DNA from: an uncultured Pelagibacteraceae bacterium
GTDB taxonomy: Bacteria; Pseudomonadota; Alphaproteobacteria; Pelagibacterales; Pelagibacteraceae
DNA length: 64,000 bases
NCBI GenBank assembly: GCA_902543295.1
Contig: CACBXW010000005.1
Coordinates: 1 to 64,000, forward strand
Direction: 5' to 3'
The notes under the pieces are model-generated. The model had not been told where the DNA came from. It was given only the letters and a program-made list of their open reading frames with translations, and searched no databases. Shown in pieces: positions 9,115 through 16,900 of the stretch. Position 1 is the first letter of the stretch. Every line of letters starts with the position of its first letter. The position numbers and the translations under genes were made by a program.

Positions 9115-11270
9115 TTTTTATCTCTTTTTTTTGTAACTCTTGTGCCAGGCATACCTAGTGTTGATCTGCCTTTAGGATAAATTTTATTTTTAACATCGTA
9201 CTGTCTAATTTTAGGGTTTAAAGTAATTTCTAATTCTGTACTTTGAAGTTTTCTCATTTCATCTCTAATTTTAGCAGCTTCCTCAAATTCCAGATTAGAT
9301 GCAGCTTCTTTCATCTTTTTGTCTAATCCTTTTAAATGTTTTTTAAGGTTACCACCAATATTGGAACCCTCACTTATTTTGACGTAATCTTTCTCGTAGA
9401 CACTTTCTAAAATGTCACTTATTTCTTTTTTTACAGATTTAGCGTCGATTTTATTTTTCTTATTGTACTCTAATTGAATCTTTCTTCTTCTCTCAGTTTC
9501 TTTAATTGCTTTCTTTATACTTTTTGTTTCCTTATCGGCATAAAGAATAACTTTTCCATCTACGTTTCTTGCAGCTCTTCCTATTGTTTGAATTAGTGAA
9601 GTTTCTGATCGCAAAAATCCTTCCTTATCAGCATCTAGTATTCCAACTAAAGCACATTCTGGAATATCTAAACCTTCTCTTAATAAATTTATTCCAACTA
9701 GAACATCAAATACACCCATTCTAAGATCTCTCATAATCTCTATTCTCTCAAGTGTATCGATATCAGAATGAAGGTATCTTACTTTTATCCCATTTTCATG
9801 AAGATACTCAGTTAAATCCTCTGCCATTTTTTTTGTAAGTGTTGTAACCAAAACTCTATAATTATTTTCAACTACTTTTTTGCATTCATGCATAAGGTCG
9901 TCTACTTGATTTTTTGCTGGTCTAATCTCAACTGGTGGATCAATTAAGCCTGTAGGTCTTATGACTTGATCAATAAACTTGCCTTTAGTTTGTTCTAACT
10001 CCCACGGTCCAGGAGTTGCTGAAACAAATACAGTTTGTGTTCTCATCAAATCCCACTCCTCAAATTTTAAAGGTCTGTTATCCATACAAGAAGGCAATCT
10101 AAAACCATACTCAGCCAAGGTGCTTTTTCGAGATCTATCTCCCTTAAACATCCCATTAAGTTGGGGAACTGTAACATGAGACTCATCTACAAAAACTAAT
10201 GTGTTATCAGGAAAATATTCAAAAAGAGTAGGTGGTGGCTCTCCTGGTTTTCTACCAGATAAAAATCTTGAATAATTTTCAATTCCCGCACAAGATCCAG
10301 TTGCCTCAATCATTTCTAAATCAAATTTAGTTCTCTCCTCTAATCGTTGCGCCTCTAATAATTTGTTTTCTGATTTGTGTTTTTTTAAAGTTTCCTCTAA
10401 TTCTTTTCTTATTTTTATAATTGCTTGTTCTACAGTTGGTTTAGGAGTGATGTAATGAGAATTAGCATAAACTTTTACTAGACTAAGATCTCTAACCTGA
10501 TCTCCTGTCAAAGGATCAAATTCCTCAATCTTCTCAAGTTTATCACCAAATAAACTTAGCCTCCATGCTCTATCCTCTAGATGAGATGGAAATATTTCTA
10601 AATATTCTCCCCTTGCCCTAAATGTTCCTCTAAAAAAATTTTGATCATTTCTCTTGTACTGAAGAGCAACAAGAGATTTTATTATTTGTTCTCTATTATA
10701 TTCATAGTTTTTCTGAAGAGTTAAAGTCATTTTACTGTAAGCTTCGACTGATCCCAAACCATAAATACAGGAAACACTTGCAACAATTAAAACATCGTCT
10801 CTTTCAAGAAGGGATCTTGTTGCCGAGTGTCTCATTCTATCAATCTGCTCGTTTATAGATGCTTCTTTCTCTATGTAAGTATCTGATCTTGGCACGTAAG
10901 CTTCTGGAGTGTAATAATCATAGTAAGATACAAAATACTCAACAGCATTATCTGGAAAAAAAGTTTTCATCTCACCGTAAAGTTGAGCTGCCAAAGTTTT
11001 ATTTGGTGCCAATATTAATGCTGGTCTATTTGTAGCTTCTATAACTTTTGCCATTGTAAAAGTTTTTCCAGATCCAGTTACTCCTAATAATACTTGATTA
11101 AACTCATTTTTTTTAGCTCCTTGGACAAGTCTCTTAATTGCATCTGGCTGGTCACCAGCTGGGATAAAATCTGACTTTATTTTGAATTTTTTTCCACCTT
11201 CGAGTTTTCCACCGATTTTTGGGTTTTTACTCTGAATGTCTGTAATTAGGTCTTGATATGTATTCTCCAT
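9096..11270 (-). CDS. uvrB: Excinuclease ABC subunit B
   Basis: UvrB is the damage-verifying helicase-like subunit of nucleotide excision repair, loaded by UvrA and used by UvrC as a platform. The 724-residue protein has Walker A GVTGSGKT at 63-70, the DNA-clamping beta-hairpin region [26 protein letters not shown] as Walker [14 protein letters not shown] and QTIGRAARN as helicase motifs, and a C-terminal UVR domain ([20 protein letters not shown]) that binds UvrC. It begins at the ATG at 11270, 36 bases from the divergent aspC, and heads a leftward chain of overlapping genes that ends with uvrC and pgsA. Confidence 0.97.
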   Translation of the reverse strand: MENTYQDLITDIQSKNPKIGGKLEGGKKFKIKSDFIPAGDQPDAIKRLVQGAKKNEFNQVLLGVTGSGKTFTMAKVIEATNRPALILAPNKTLAAQLYGEMKTFFPDNAVEYFVSYYDYYTPEAYVPRSDTYIEKEASINEQIDRMRHSATRSLLERDDVLIVASVSCIYGLGSVEAYSKMTLTLQKNYEYNREQIIKSLVALQYKRNDQNFFRGTFRARGEYLEIFPSHLEDRAWRLSLFGDKLEKIEEFDPLTGDQVRDLSLVKVYANSHYITPKPTVEQAIIKIRKELEETLKKHKSENKLLEAQRLEERTKFDLEMIEATGSCAGIENYSRFLSGRKPGEPPPTLFEYFPDNTLVFVDESHVTVPQLNGMFKGDRSRKSTLAEYGFRLPSCMDNRPLKFEEWDLMRTQTVFVSATPGPWELEQTKGKFIDQVIRPTGLIDPPVEIRPAKNQVDDLMHECKKVVENNYRVLVTTLTKKMAEDLTEYLHENGIKVRYLHSDIDTLERIEIMRDLRMGVFDVLVGINLLREGLDIPECALVGILDADKEGFLRSETSLIQTIGRAARNVDGKVILYADKETKSIKKAIKETERRRKIQLEYNKKNKIDAKSVKKEISDILESVYEKDYVKISEGSNIGGNLKKHLKGLDKKMKEAASNLEFEEAAKIRDEMRKLQSTELEITLNPKIRQYDVKNKIYPKGRSTLGMPGTRVTKKRDKKWKHGR

Positions 11271-11306
11271 ATATTAAACAACGTAATTGAATAATTTCAT
11301 AATTCA

Positions 11307-12494
11307 ATGAGCATAATATCTAATAATTTAAAAAGAATTAAACCATCCCCAACTATTGCAGTTACTCAAAAGGCAAGAGAATTAAGAGCTGCAGGAAAAG
11401 ATGTAGTTGGCCTTGGGGCAGGGGAACCAGATTTTGATACTCCTATCAATGTTAAAAATGCAGCCATTAAAGCAATAAGAGACGGAGATACAAAGTATAC
11501 TGCAGTTGATGGAACTCCAGCATTAAAAAAAGCAATTTTAAAAAAATTTAAAAGAGAAAATAAACTAAATTATAAACTAGACGAAATCACAGTTGGAACT
11601 GGAGGGAAGCAAGTTCTCTATAACACTTTTATGGCAACTTTAAATAAAGGAGACGAAGTTATTATCCCGGCGCCATTCTGGGTTTCATATCCAGATATGG
11701 TTCTCCTAGCAGGAGGAAAACCAAAGATAGTAAAATGTGATGAAAAAGATGGATTTAAAATTACACCTGTAAAATTAAAAGCTGCAATTACAAAAAGAAC
11801 GAAATGGATAATTCTTAATTCACCATCTAATCCAACTGGATCTGGATACAGCAAATCAGAAATTCAAAAATTAGCTAAGGTTTTAATCAAAAACAAAAAA
11901 GTTCACATTTTGAGCGATGATATTTATGAGCATGTTAAATATGATAATTTTAAATTCTTTACTATTGCACAAATTTCAAAATTAAAATCTCGAACATTAA
12001 CAATGAATGGAGTGAGTAAATCTTATGCAATGACTGGGTGGAGAATTGGTTATGCAGCTGGACCAAAAGAAATAATTTCTGCAATTAGAAAAATTCAATC
12101 TCAGTCAACTTCGAATCCCTCGTCAATTAGCCAAGCAGCAGCTGTTGAAGCTCTGAATGGAAAACAAGACTTTATTAAAAAAAGAGCAAAATCATTTAAA
12201 GAAAGAAGAGATTTTGTTGTAAAAAGTTTAAATAATATTGATGGTATCAGCTGCTTGAAACCAAATGGTGCATTTTACGTATTTCCGAATTGTAAAAAAC
12301 TTTTAAATAAAAGAACTAAACTTAAAAAAGATACTGATTTTGTCCAAAAGCTTTTAGAAAAACAAAATGTTGCAGCTGTTCAGGGCTCAGCATTTGGTTT
12401 AGATGGATATTTTAGAATTTCATATGCGACTTCAATGGCAAAACTTAAAATAGCAATGTCTAGAATTAAAAAGTTTTGTGAGGATTTAGGATAA
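11307..12494 (+). CDS. aspC: Class I aspartate aminotransferase
   Basis: This is a 395-residue fold-type I PLP enzyme of the aspartate aminotransferase I-gamma subgroup, interconverting aspartate and oxaloacetate with 2-oxoglutarate/glutamate. Seen are GAGEPDFDTP near residue 38, the TKYTAVDGTP segment, NSPSNPTGSGY at about 171-181, the PLP Lys238 in NGVSKSYAMTGWRIGY, and the substrate-binding C-terminal arginine in GYFRISYA. Members of this subgroup can also act on prephenate or other substrates, so the physiological range is not certain. It is transcribed alone and convergent with the PsiE-like gene, with two bases between them. Confidence 0.92.
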   Translation: MSIISNNLKRIKPSPTIAVTQKARELRAAGKDVVGLGAGEPDFDTPINVKNAAIKAIRDGDTKYTAVDGTPALKKAILKKFKRENKLNYKLDEITVGTGGKQVLYNTFMATLNKGDEVIIPAPFWVSYPDMVLLAGGKPKIVKCDEKDGFKITPVKLKAAITKRTKWIILNSPSNPTGSGYSKSEIQKLAKVLIKNKKVHILSDDIYEHVKYDNFKFFTIAQISKLKSRTLTMNGVSKSYAMTGWRIGYAAGPKEIISAIRKIQSQSTSNPSSISQAAAVEALNGKQDFIKKRAKSFKERRDFVVKSLNNIDGISCLKPNGAFYVFPNCKKLLNKRTKLKKDTDFVQKLLEKQNVAAVQGSAFGLDGYFRISYATSMAKLKIAMSRIKKFCEDLG

Positions 12495-12496
12495 AC

Positions 12497-12871
12497 CTAT
12501 TTTTTTTTATTTAGTCCAATTAGTGAAGAATTTCTAAATCTTAAAATTACAATTGCTAAAGCAATTAAAACAATCGCACCTGCTTCATATAGTAATATCT
12601 CTGGATTTAGAGATTTTCCTTGTAAAATAATAAATCTAGCAAGTGCAGTTATAGCAATAAATAACGGCAGTGTAATTTGAATTGATTGGCTTTCCCAAAA
12701 TACTCTAACCATTGCAAGCACTTCAAGATATAAAAAAAGCAAAAGTAGATCGGCTAAAGTAACTCTTTGCACGAGTATCATCTGGTACATTTCTTGCCCA
12801 AAAGCAATAACTGTACTAACTAAAATGATTACTAATGCTACAAGCTGGATTTGCTTTACAATGTTTTCCAT
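12497..12871 (-). CDS. PsiE-like membrane protein
   Basis: This small membrane protein of about 124 residues has four hydrophobic segments and resembles the phosphate-starvation-inducible PsiE family, including the conserved stretch LADLLLLFLYLEVLAMVRVFW and ITALARFIIL. Its molecular function is unknown. I start at the ATG at 12871; the TTG at 12877 would add two residues. It is the last gene of the trxB - SDR - membrane protein - PsiE run, ten bases after the previous gene. No PHO-box-like site was recognised near it, and any link to phosphate is only the family name. Confidence 0.72.
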   Translation of the reverse strand: MENIVKQIQLVALVIILVSTVIAFGQEMYQMILVQRVTLADLLLLFLYLEVLAMVRVFWESQSIQITLPLFIAITALARFIILQGKSLNPEILLYEAGAIVLIALAIVILRFRNSSLIGLNKKK

Positions 12872-12881
12872 TAACAATCTT

Positions 12882-13301
12882 TTATAAATTAAAATAACTT
12901 TTTATTCTAGACTGAAATAACAAATAAATCGCCGATATATGAATTATTGAGTTAAGAGTAAGTACAGATTTCACACCAAAATCATTTAATCCTAATTCTG
13001 GAATTGGTTCATATGGAACTAAAATACTAGTTGTTATGGCCTCATATAAATCAAATAAACCAACAAAGTTCCAAGCTAATAAAATACCCCAAAGTACTGC
13101 AGATGGTTTTTTATAAATAAAGTAAACTAAAAATAAAGCAGTTATTCCAATTATAAAATCACCAGTCAAAGATACAATCCACTCGTACGGTGCCGCTCTC
13201 TCATTTTCTGTGATTGTCCAAAATAAAATTAAACTTGAACCAATAGCCCTGAATGACATCCAGCCAGTTGCAAACATAATCCACTTTATTCCTTTTGTCA
13301 T
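12882..13301 (-). CDS. Small membrane protein of unknown function
   Basis: I do not recognise this 139-residue protein. It shows four likely transmembrane helices (about residues 5-27, 45-64, 68-86 and 111-131), with an acidic, proline-containing loop (VPYEPIPELGLNDFG) before the last. There are no cysteines and no obvious catalytic motif. Its stop and start lie close to the SDR upstream (one base) and the PsiE-like gene downstream (ten bases), so it is likely co-transcribed with both. Function cannot be inferred beyond a membrane location. Confidence 0.75.
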   Translation of the reverse strand: MTKGIKWIMFATGWMSFRAIGSSLILFWTITENERAAPYEWIVSLTGDFIIGITALFLVYFIYKKPSAVLWGILLAWNFVGLFDLYEAITTSILVPYEPIPELGLNDFGVKSVLTLNSIIHISAIYLLFQSRIKSYFNL

Positions 13302-13302
13302 A

Positions 13303-14322
13303 TTATACTAATCCAAGTCTAACTACTGATTTTGCTGCATCCTCAATACATCCTCTAGCTGGCTGAAATTTAAATCCCAATAAATCTTCAGCATACGAAG
13401 CATCAGTTTGCATTTGTATCCCTAAATCTGGAACCATCATTTTTGCACTCGTATCCAGATGACTAATTATTCTCACTAAAAAGTTTGGCAACACTCTTTT
13501 TGGAAGTTTTTTTGAATATTTAGGTAATGCTTCAGCCATAATATTAGAAAAATCTATCATTCTTTTGACCTCAGAGCCAATTATTAGTCGTCTTCCACCA
13601 ACATCTGGTCTTGTTAATGAATTGATGTGAGCTTTCACTACATCTTTCATATCTGAGACTAAAATACTAAAATCCGGAGCACCTGGATATTTACCTTCTA
13701 GAAATAATTTAACATAACTTATCGAAGTTTTTTCTTTAGTATCTAAAGCGTCTCCAAAGACACCTCCAGGACATATACATACCAACTTATTCTTTAAACC
13801 TTTATTCTCCATAAATTCCCAAGCTGCTTTTTCAGCCTTGATTTTTGAAACAAAGTAATCATTACAACCTTTCCAATTAGCATCACTCCAATCATTTTCA
13901 CCAAATGTATATGGATTTGTCCTATTAGGTTTTCTAAACATTGTTGCAATTGAAGATGTCTTAATAATACGTTCAACTCCCGCATTAACAGCAGCTTTTA
14001 AAACTCTTATAGTTCCATCTTTAGCTGTTGGAACAAGACTTTCACGATCTCTAGAAGTCTTCAAAGGGAAAGGAGAAGCCACATGCATTACATACTTACA
14101 ACCTTTTAATGCCTCATCCCAACCTTCGTCTTTTAAAAGATCTAATTCGACAAATGATAATTTATCAATTGATGCATATTCATTTATGGTTTTTTTTGTT
14201 TGCTCTATTAAACCAGAATCTCTAACAGTGCCTAAAACTTTATATCCCGATTTTAATAATTCAATTGCAGTGTGTTTAGCGATCCATCCACTTATACCCG
14301 TTAACAATACTGTTTCATTCAT
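13303..14322 (-). CDS. NAD(P)-dependent extended SDR (dihydroflavonol reductase-like)
   Basis: This 339-residue extended short-chain dehydrogenase is of the epimerase/dihydroflavonol-4-reductase type. The N terminus has LLTGISGWIAKHTAIELL, a Rossmann loop in which the usual GxxGxxG is GISGWIA. VMHVASPFPL follows, then SSIATM, the active-site YFVSKIKAEKAAW (Tyr-x3-Lys), and CPGGVFG. The substrate is unknown; relatives reduce ketones, aldehydes or sterol-like compounds. It directly abuts trxB with no gap, so the two are probably co-transcribed; whether they share a pathway is not evident. Confidence 0.84.
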   Translation of the reverse strand: MNETVLLTGISGWIAKHTAIELLKSGYKVLGTVRDSGLIEQTKKTINEYASIDKLSFVELDLLKDEGWDEALKGCKYVMHVASPFPLKTSRDRESLVPTAKDGTIRVLKAAVNAGVERIIKTSSIATMFRKPNRTNPYTFGENDWSDANWKGCNDYFVSKIKAEKAAWEFMENKGLKNKLVCICPGGVFGDALDTKEKTSISYVKLFLEGKYPGAPDFSILVSDMKDVVKAHINSLTRPDVGGRRLIIGSEVKRMIDFSNIMAEALPKYSKKLPKRVLPNFLVRIISHLDTSAKMMVPDLGIQMQTDASYAEDLLGFKFQPARGCIEDAAKSVVRLGLV

Positions 14323-15267
14323 CTATTCGGATAAATGTTTTTCAGCCTCTAATGCTGCCATACATCCCATACCAGCTGCTGTAACGGCCTGTCTAAATAT
14401 TTTATCTTTTACATCACCAGCAGCAAAAACTCCCGGTATATTTGTTTGTGTGGATTCTGGTTTTGTTATTAAATAACCCTCATTATCCATTTCTAGTTGG
14501 TCTTTAAATAATGACGTTGCTGGATCATGTCCTATAGCTATAAACAATCCATCAATTTTTAGTTGGTCTATTTTATTTGTTTTAACATTTTTAATTTTTA
14601 ATCCAGTTACATTTTTAGGATCATTATCCCCAATAACTTCATCAACAACAGAGTCCCAAATTATTTCAATTTTTTTATTTTCCATTAATTTCTTTTGAAG
14701 TAATTTTTCTGCTCTTAGACTATCTCTTCTGTGTATAAGCTGAACTTTTGAGGCAAATTTTGTTAAAAACATAGCTTCTTCAACTGCAGCATTTCCTCCC
14801 CCGACAACAGCAACAGTTTTGTCTTTAAAGAAAAATCCATCACATGTTGCACATGCAGATACACCAAAACCTCTAAAATTTTGTTCAGAGTCAATATTCA
14901 ACCATCTAGCTTGAGCTCCAGTTGAAATAATAATTGAGTCTGCTTCATAAATTTGGCCGCTATCTCCAACAGCTTTAAATGGCTTAGATTTTAAGTCTAC
15001 TGACGCTATATGATCTTGTATCATTTCAGTTCCAACAACTTCTGCCTGACCTTTCATTTGATCCATAAGCCACGGCCCTTGTATTACATCTTTAAATCCA
15101 GGGAAATTTTCAACATCAGTTGTAGTTGTTAGTTGGCCACCAGGTTCCATACCATGAACCAATATTGGTTTTAACATTGCTCTTGCAGCATAAATTGCTG
15201 CTGTATATCCAGCGGGACCTGACCCAATTATTAACACTTTTGTGTGTTTAGTTGGATTTTCACTCAT
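14323..15267 (-). CDS. trxB: Thioredoxin-disulfide reductase
   Basis: This is a low-molecular-weight flavoprotein of 314 residues that passes electrons from NADPH to thioredoxin. FAD-binding IIGSGPAGYTAAIYAARA lies at about 13-30, the redox pair is Cys139/Cys142 in SACATCDGFF, NADPH-binding VVGGGNAAVEEA follows, and the FAD-binding GVFAAGDVKD is at the end. All catalytic residues are present. The start is the ATG at 15267, only 21 bases from the divergent ELM1-like gene. The ferredoxin reductase at the far end of the window is a distant relative but lacks the CxxC in its visible part. Confidence 0.96.
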   Translation of the reverse strand: MSENPTKHTKVLIIGSGPAGYTAAIYAARAMLKPILVHGMEPGGQLTTTTDVENFPGFKDVIQGPWLMDQMKGQAEVVGTEMIQDHIASVDLKSKPFKAVGDSGQIYEADSIIISTGAQARWLNIDSEQNFRGFGVSACATCDGFFFKDKTVAVVGGGNAAVEEAMFLTKFASKVQLIHRRDSLRAEKLLQKKLMENKKIEIIWDSVVDEVIGDNDPKNVTGLKIKNVKTNKIDQLKIDGLFIAIGHDPATSLFKDQLEMDNEGYLITKPESTQTNIPGVFAAGDVKDKIFRQAVTAAGMGCMAALEAEKHLSE

Positions 15268-15275
15268 ATGAAAGC

Positions 15276-15283
15276 TATATAAT
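15276..15283. promoter_or_regulatory. Shared symmetric -10 element between trxB and the ELM1-like gene
   Basis: The entire gap between the two divergent start codons is 21 bases. It contains TATATAAT, which reads TATAAT rightward (15278-15283) and ATTATATA leftward. Rightward transcription would begin at about the ELM1 ATG, and leftward at about the trxB ATG, so both transcripts may be leaderless or nearly so. No good -35 hexamer was seen on either side. Motif-based only. Confidence 0.5.
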
Positions 15284-15288
15284 GATTA

Positions 15289-16236
15289 ATGACTAAATTG
15301 AAAGGTATATTATTAACAGAAGGTATGCATGGGATGATTAGCCAAGTAGAAGGTTTGGCTAAAGCTTTAGATATAAATTATTCTCACCACACAGTTGAAA
15401 CAAAAGGTTTCTGGAAAGTTATACCACCAAAATTCACTCCAATATCCGACTCAGTTTTTAAAAAAATTGAATGCGAAGATGTTGATTTAATAATTTCATG
15501 TGGGAGAAAAAGTATTATTCCATCATTATTCTTAAAAAAAAATTCAAAGAAAAAAGTATTTAACATTCATATTCAAAATCCAAAGATAAAACTAGACAAT
15601 TTTGATCTAGTTGTAGTGCCTGAGCACGACAATCTTGATGGACATAATGTATTAAAAACAAAAGGAGCTATTCATTATTTGACAAGTGAAGAAATTGAAA
15701 AAGACAAAGAATATTTGTTTAGTATTTCAAGTAAATTGAAGGATAAAAATATAATTTCATTAATAATTGGTGGTCCTACACAGTATTATGATTATTCAGA
15801 TAGAAATATCCAAGAAATTTTTTCAAAAGTAAATTATTTAGTTAAAGAAAATAATCTTAATTTAGTAGTCATCCCTTCTATGAGAACGCCAAAGGGAACT
15901 ATAGAACATGCAAAAATATATTTTGGAAATGATCATTTAGTATTAGATGGTGTTGATAAAAAAGCCTATTTAAGTGCTCTTTCACAATCAAAACATTTGG
16001 TTATTACTTGCGATTCAAGCTCTATGATTTCAGAGGCAGCTTTAACAGGTAAGCCAATTTATATTGCCACTATTCCACCTAAAAAAAGCGATAAAAGATT
16101 TAAAAATTTTAGAAAATTATTTCAACAAATGAAAATTGTTAGAGAATTAGGAGAAAAATTAGAAAATTGGAACTATGAAAAATTAGATGAAACGAATAGA
16201 GTAGCAAATATCATTAAAGATAAAATTCAATTATAA
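15289..16236 (+). CDS. ELM1-like (COG3660 type) protein
   Basis: This 315-residue protein resembles the family that includes plant mitochondrial fission protein ELM1 and many alphaproteobacterial homologues, with a predicted glycosyltransferase-like (GT-B) fold. Visible features are LTEGMHGMISQVEGLAKAL at the N terminus, ISCGRKSIIPSLFLKK, HIQNPKIKLDNFDLVVVPEHD in the middle, IIGGPTQYY, and TCDSSSMISEAALTGKPIYI, the usual sugar-nucleotide-site-like segment. No enzymatic activity is established for bacterial members. It starts 21 bases from trxB and overlaps the next gene by one base, so it may act with the oxygenase. Confidence 0.82.
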   Translation: MTKLKGILLTEGMHGMISQVEGLAKALDINYSHHTVETKGFWKVIPPKFTPISDSVFKKIECEDVDLIISCGRKSIIPSLFLKKNSKKKVFNIHIQNPKIKLDNFDLVVVPEHDNLDGHNVLKTKGAIHYLTSEEIEKDKEYLFSISSKLKDKNIISLIIGGPTQYYDYSDRNIQEIFSKVNYLVKENNLNLVVIPSMRTPKGTIEHAKIYFGNDHLVLDGVDKKAYLSALSQSKHLVITCDSSSMISEAALTGKPIYIATIPPKKSDKRFKNFRKLFQQMKIVRELGEKLENWNYEKLDETNRVANIIKDKIQL

Positions 16237-16898
16237 TGGCATTTTTAAATTCAATATTAAAAAATTCATCAAATCACAAAACTCCTTTTGAACATTGGGA
16301 ATTAAATCAACCATTAACTGACGGCCAAGTTCAGGAAATTGTAAACGCTGATATAGCTAATCCGATAGAACATAACTTAAACTATGATGGCACAAGAGCA
16401 ATTGATGGAGGTGAAGGCAAGTTTAGAGAAGGCATATCAGACGGAGGAAAAGCATTAAAATTTAGATGTTTTGTTACAAAAGAAAATTCAAATCAATTTC
16501 CTAATCTTGTTGAATTTATTAAAGAACTTCAAAATCCATCGACTTACAAAAAAATTTCTGAAATGATAAATAAAGATCTTTCTAATTCATATGTAAGAGT
16601 TGAGGTTATCTGTGATAGAAAAGGATTCTGGTTAAAACCACATTGCGATATTAAAGAAAAACTGATGTCATGTTTATTATTCGTAAACAAACATAATGAA
16701 AAAGAAGATTTAGGCACAGATTTTTATGATGAAAATTTAAAATTAGCAAAAACTGTTCCTTACAAAGATAATTATGGTTATTTCTTTTCAAGTGGTCCTA
16801 ACACATGGCATGGTATGGAAAAAAAAGAAATAGTAAAAGAAAGAAGATGTCTTCAAGTAAATTATGTTACATTCAAGACAGATTGGAAGGTCAATTAA
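16236..16898 (+). CDS. 2-oxoglutarate/Fe(II)-dependent oxygenase-like protein
   Basis: This 220-residue protein carries the iron facial triad of prolyl-hydroxylase-like dioxygenases: HCD (LKPHCDIKEK) in the middle and a distal histidine in TWHGMEKKEIVKERRCLQVNY, where the following arginine would bind 2-oxoglutarate. There is no signal peptide. The substrate is unknown; relatives hydroxylate proteins, small molecules or sugar-like acceptors. It follows the ELM1-like gene with a TAATG overlap, so translation is probably coupled, and it converges on carB two bases later. The assignment to the superfamily is firm; the role is open. Confidence 0.8.
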   Translation: MAFLNSILKNSSNHKTPFEHWELNQPLTDGQVQEIVNADIANPIEHNLNYDGTRAIDGGEGKFREGISDGGKALKFRCFVTKENSNQFPNLVEFIKELQNPSTYKKISEMINKDLSNSYVRVEVICDRKGFWLKPHCDIKEKLMSCLLFVNKHNEKEDLGTDFYDENLKLAKTVPYKDNYGYFFSSGPNTWHGMEKKEIVKERRCLQVNYVTFKTDWKVN

Positions 16899-16900
16899 AA

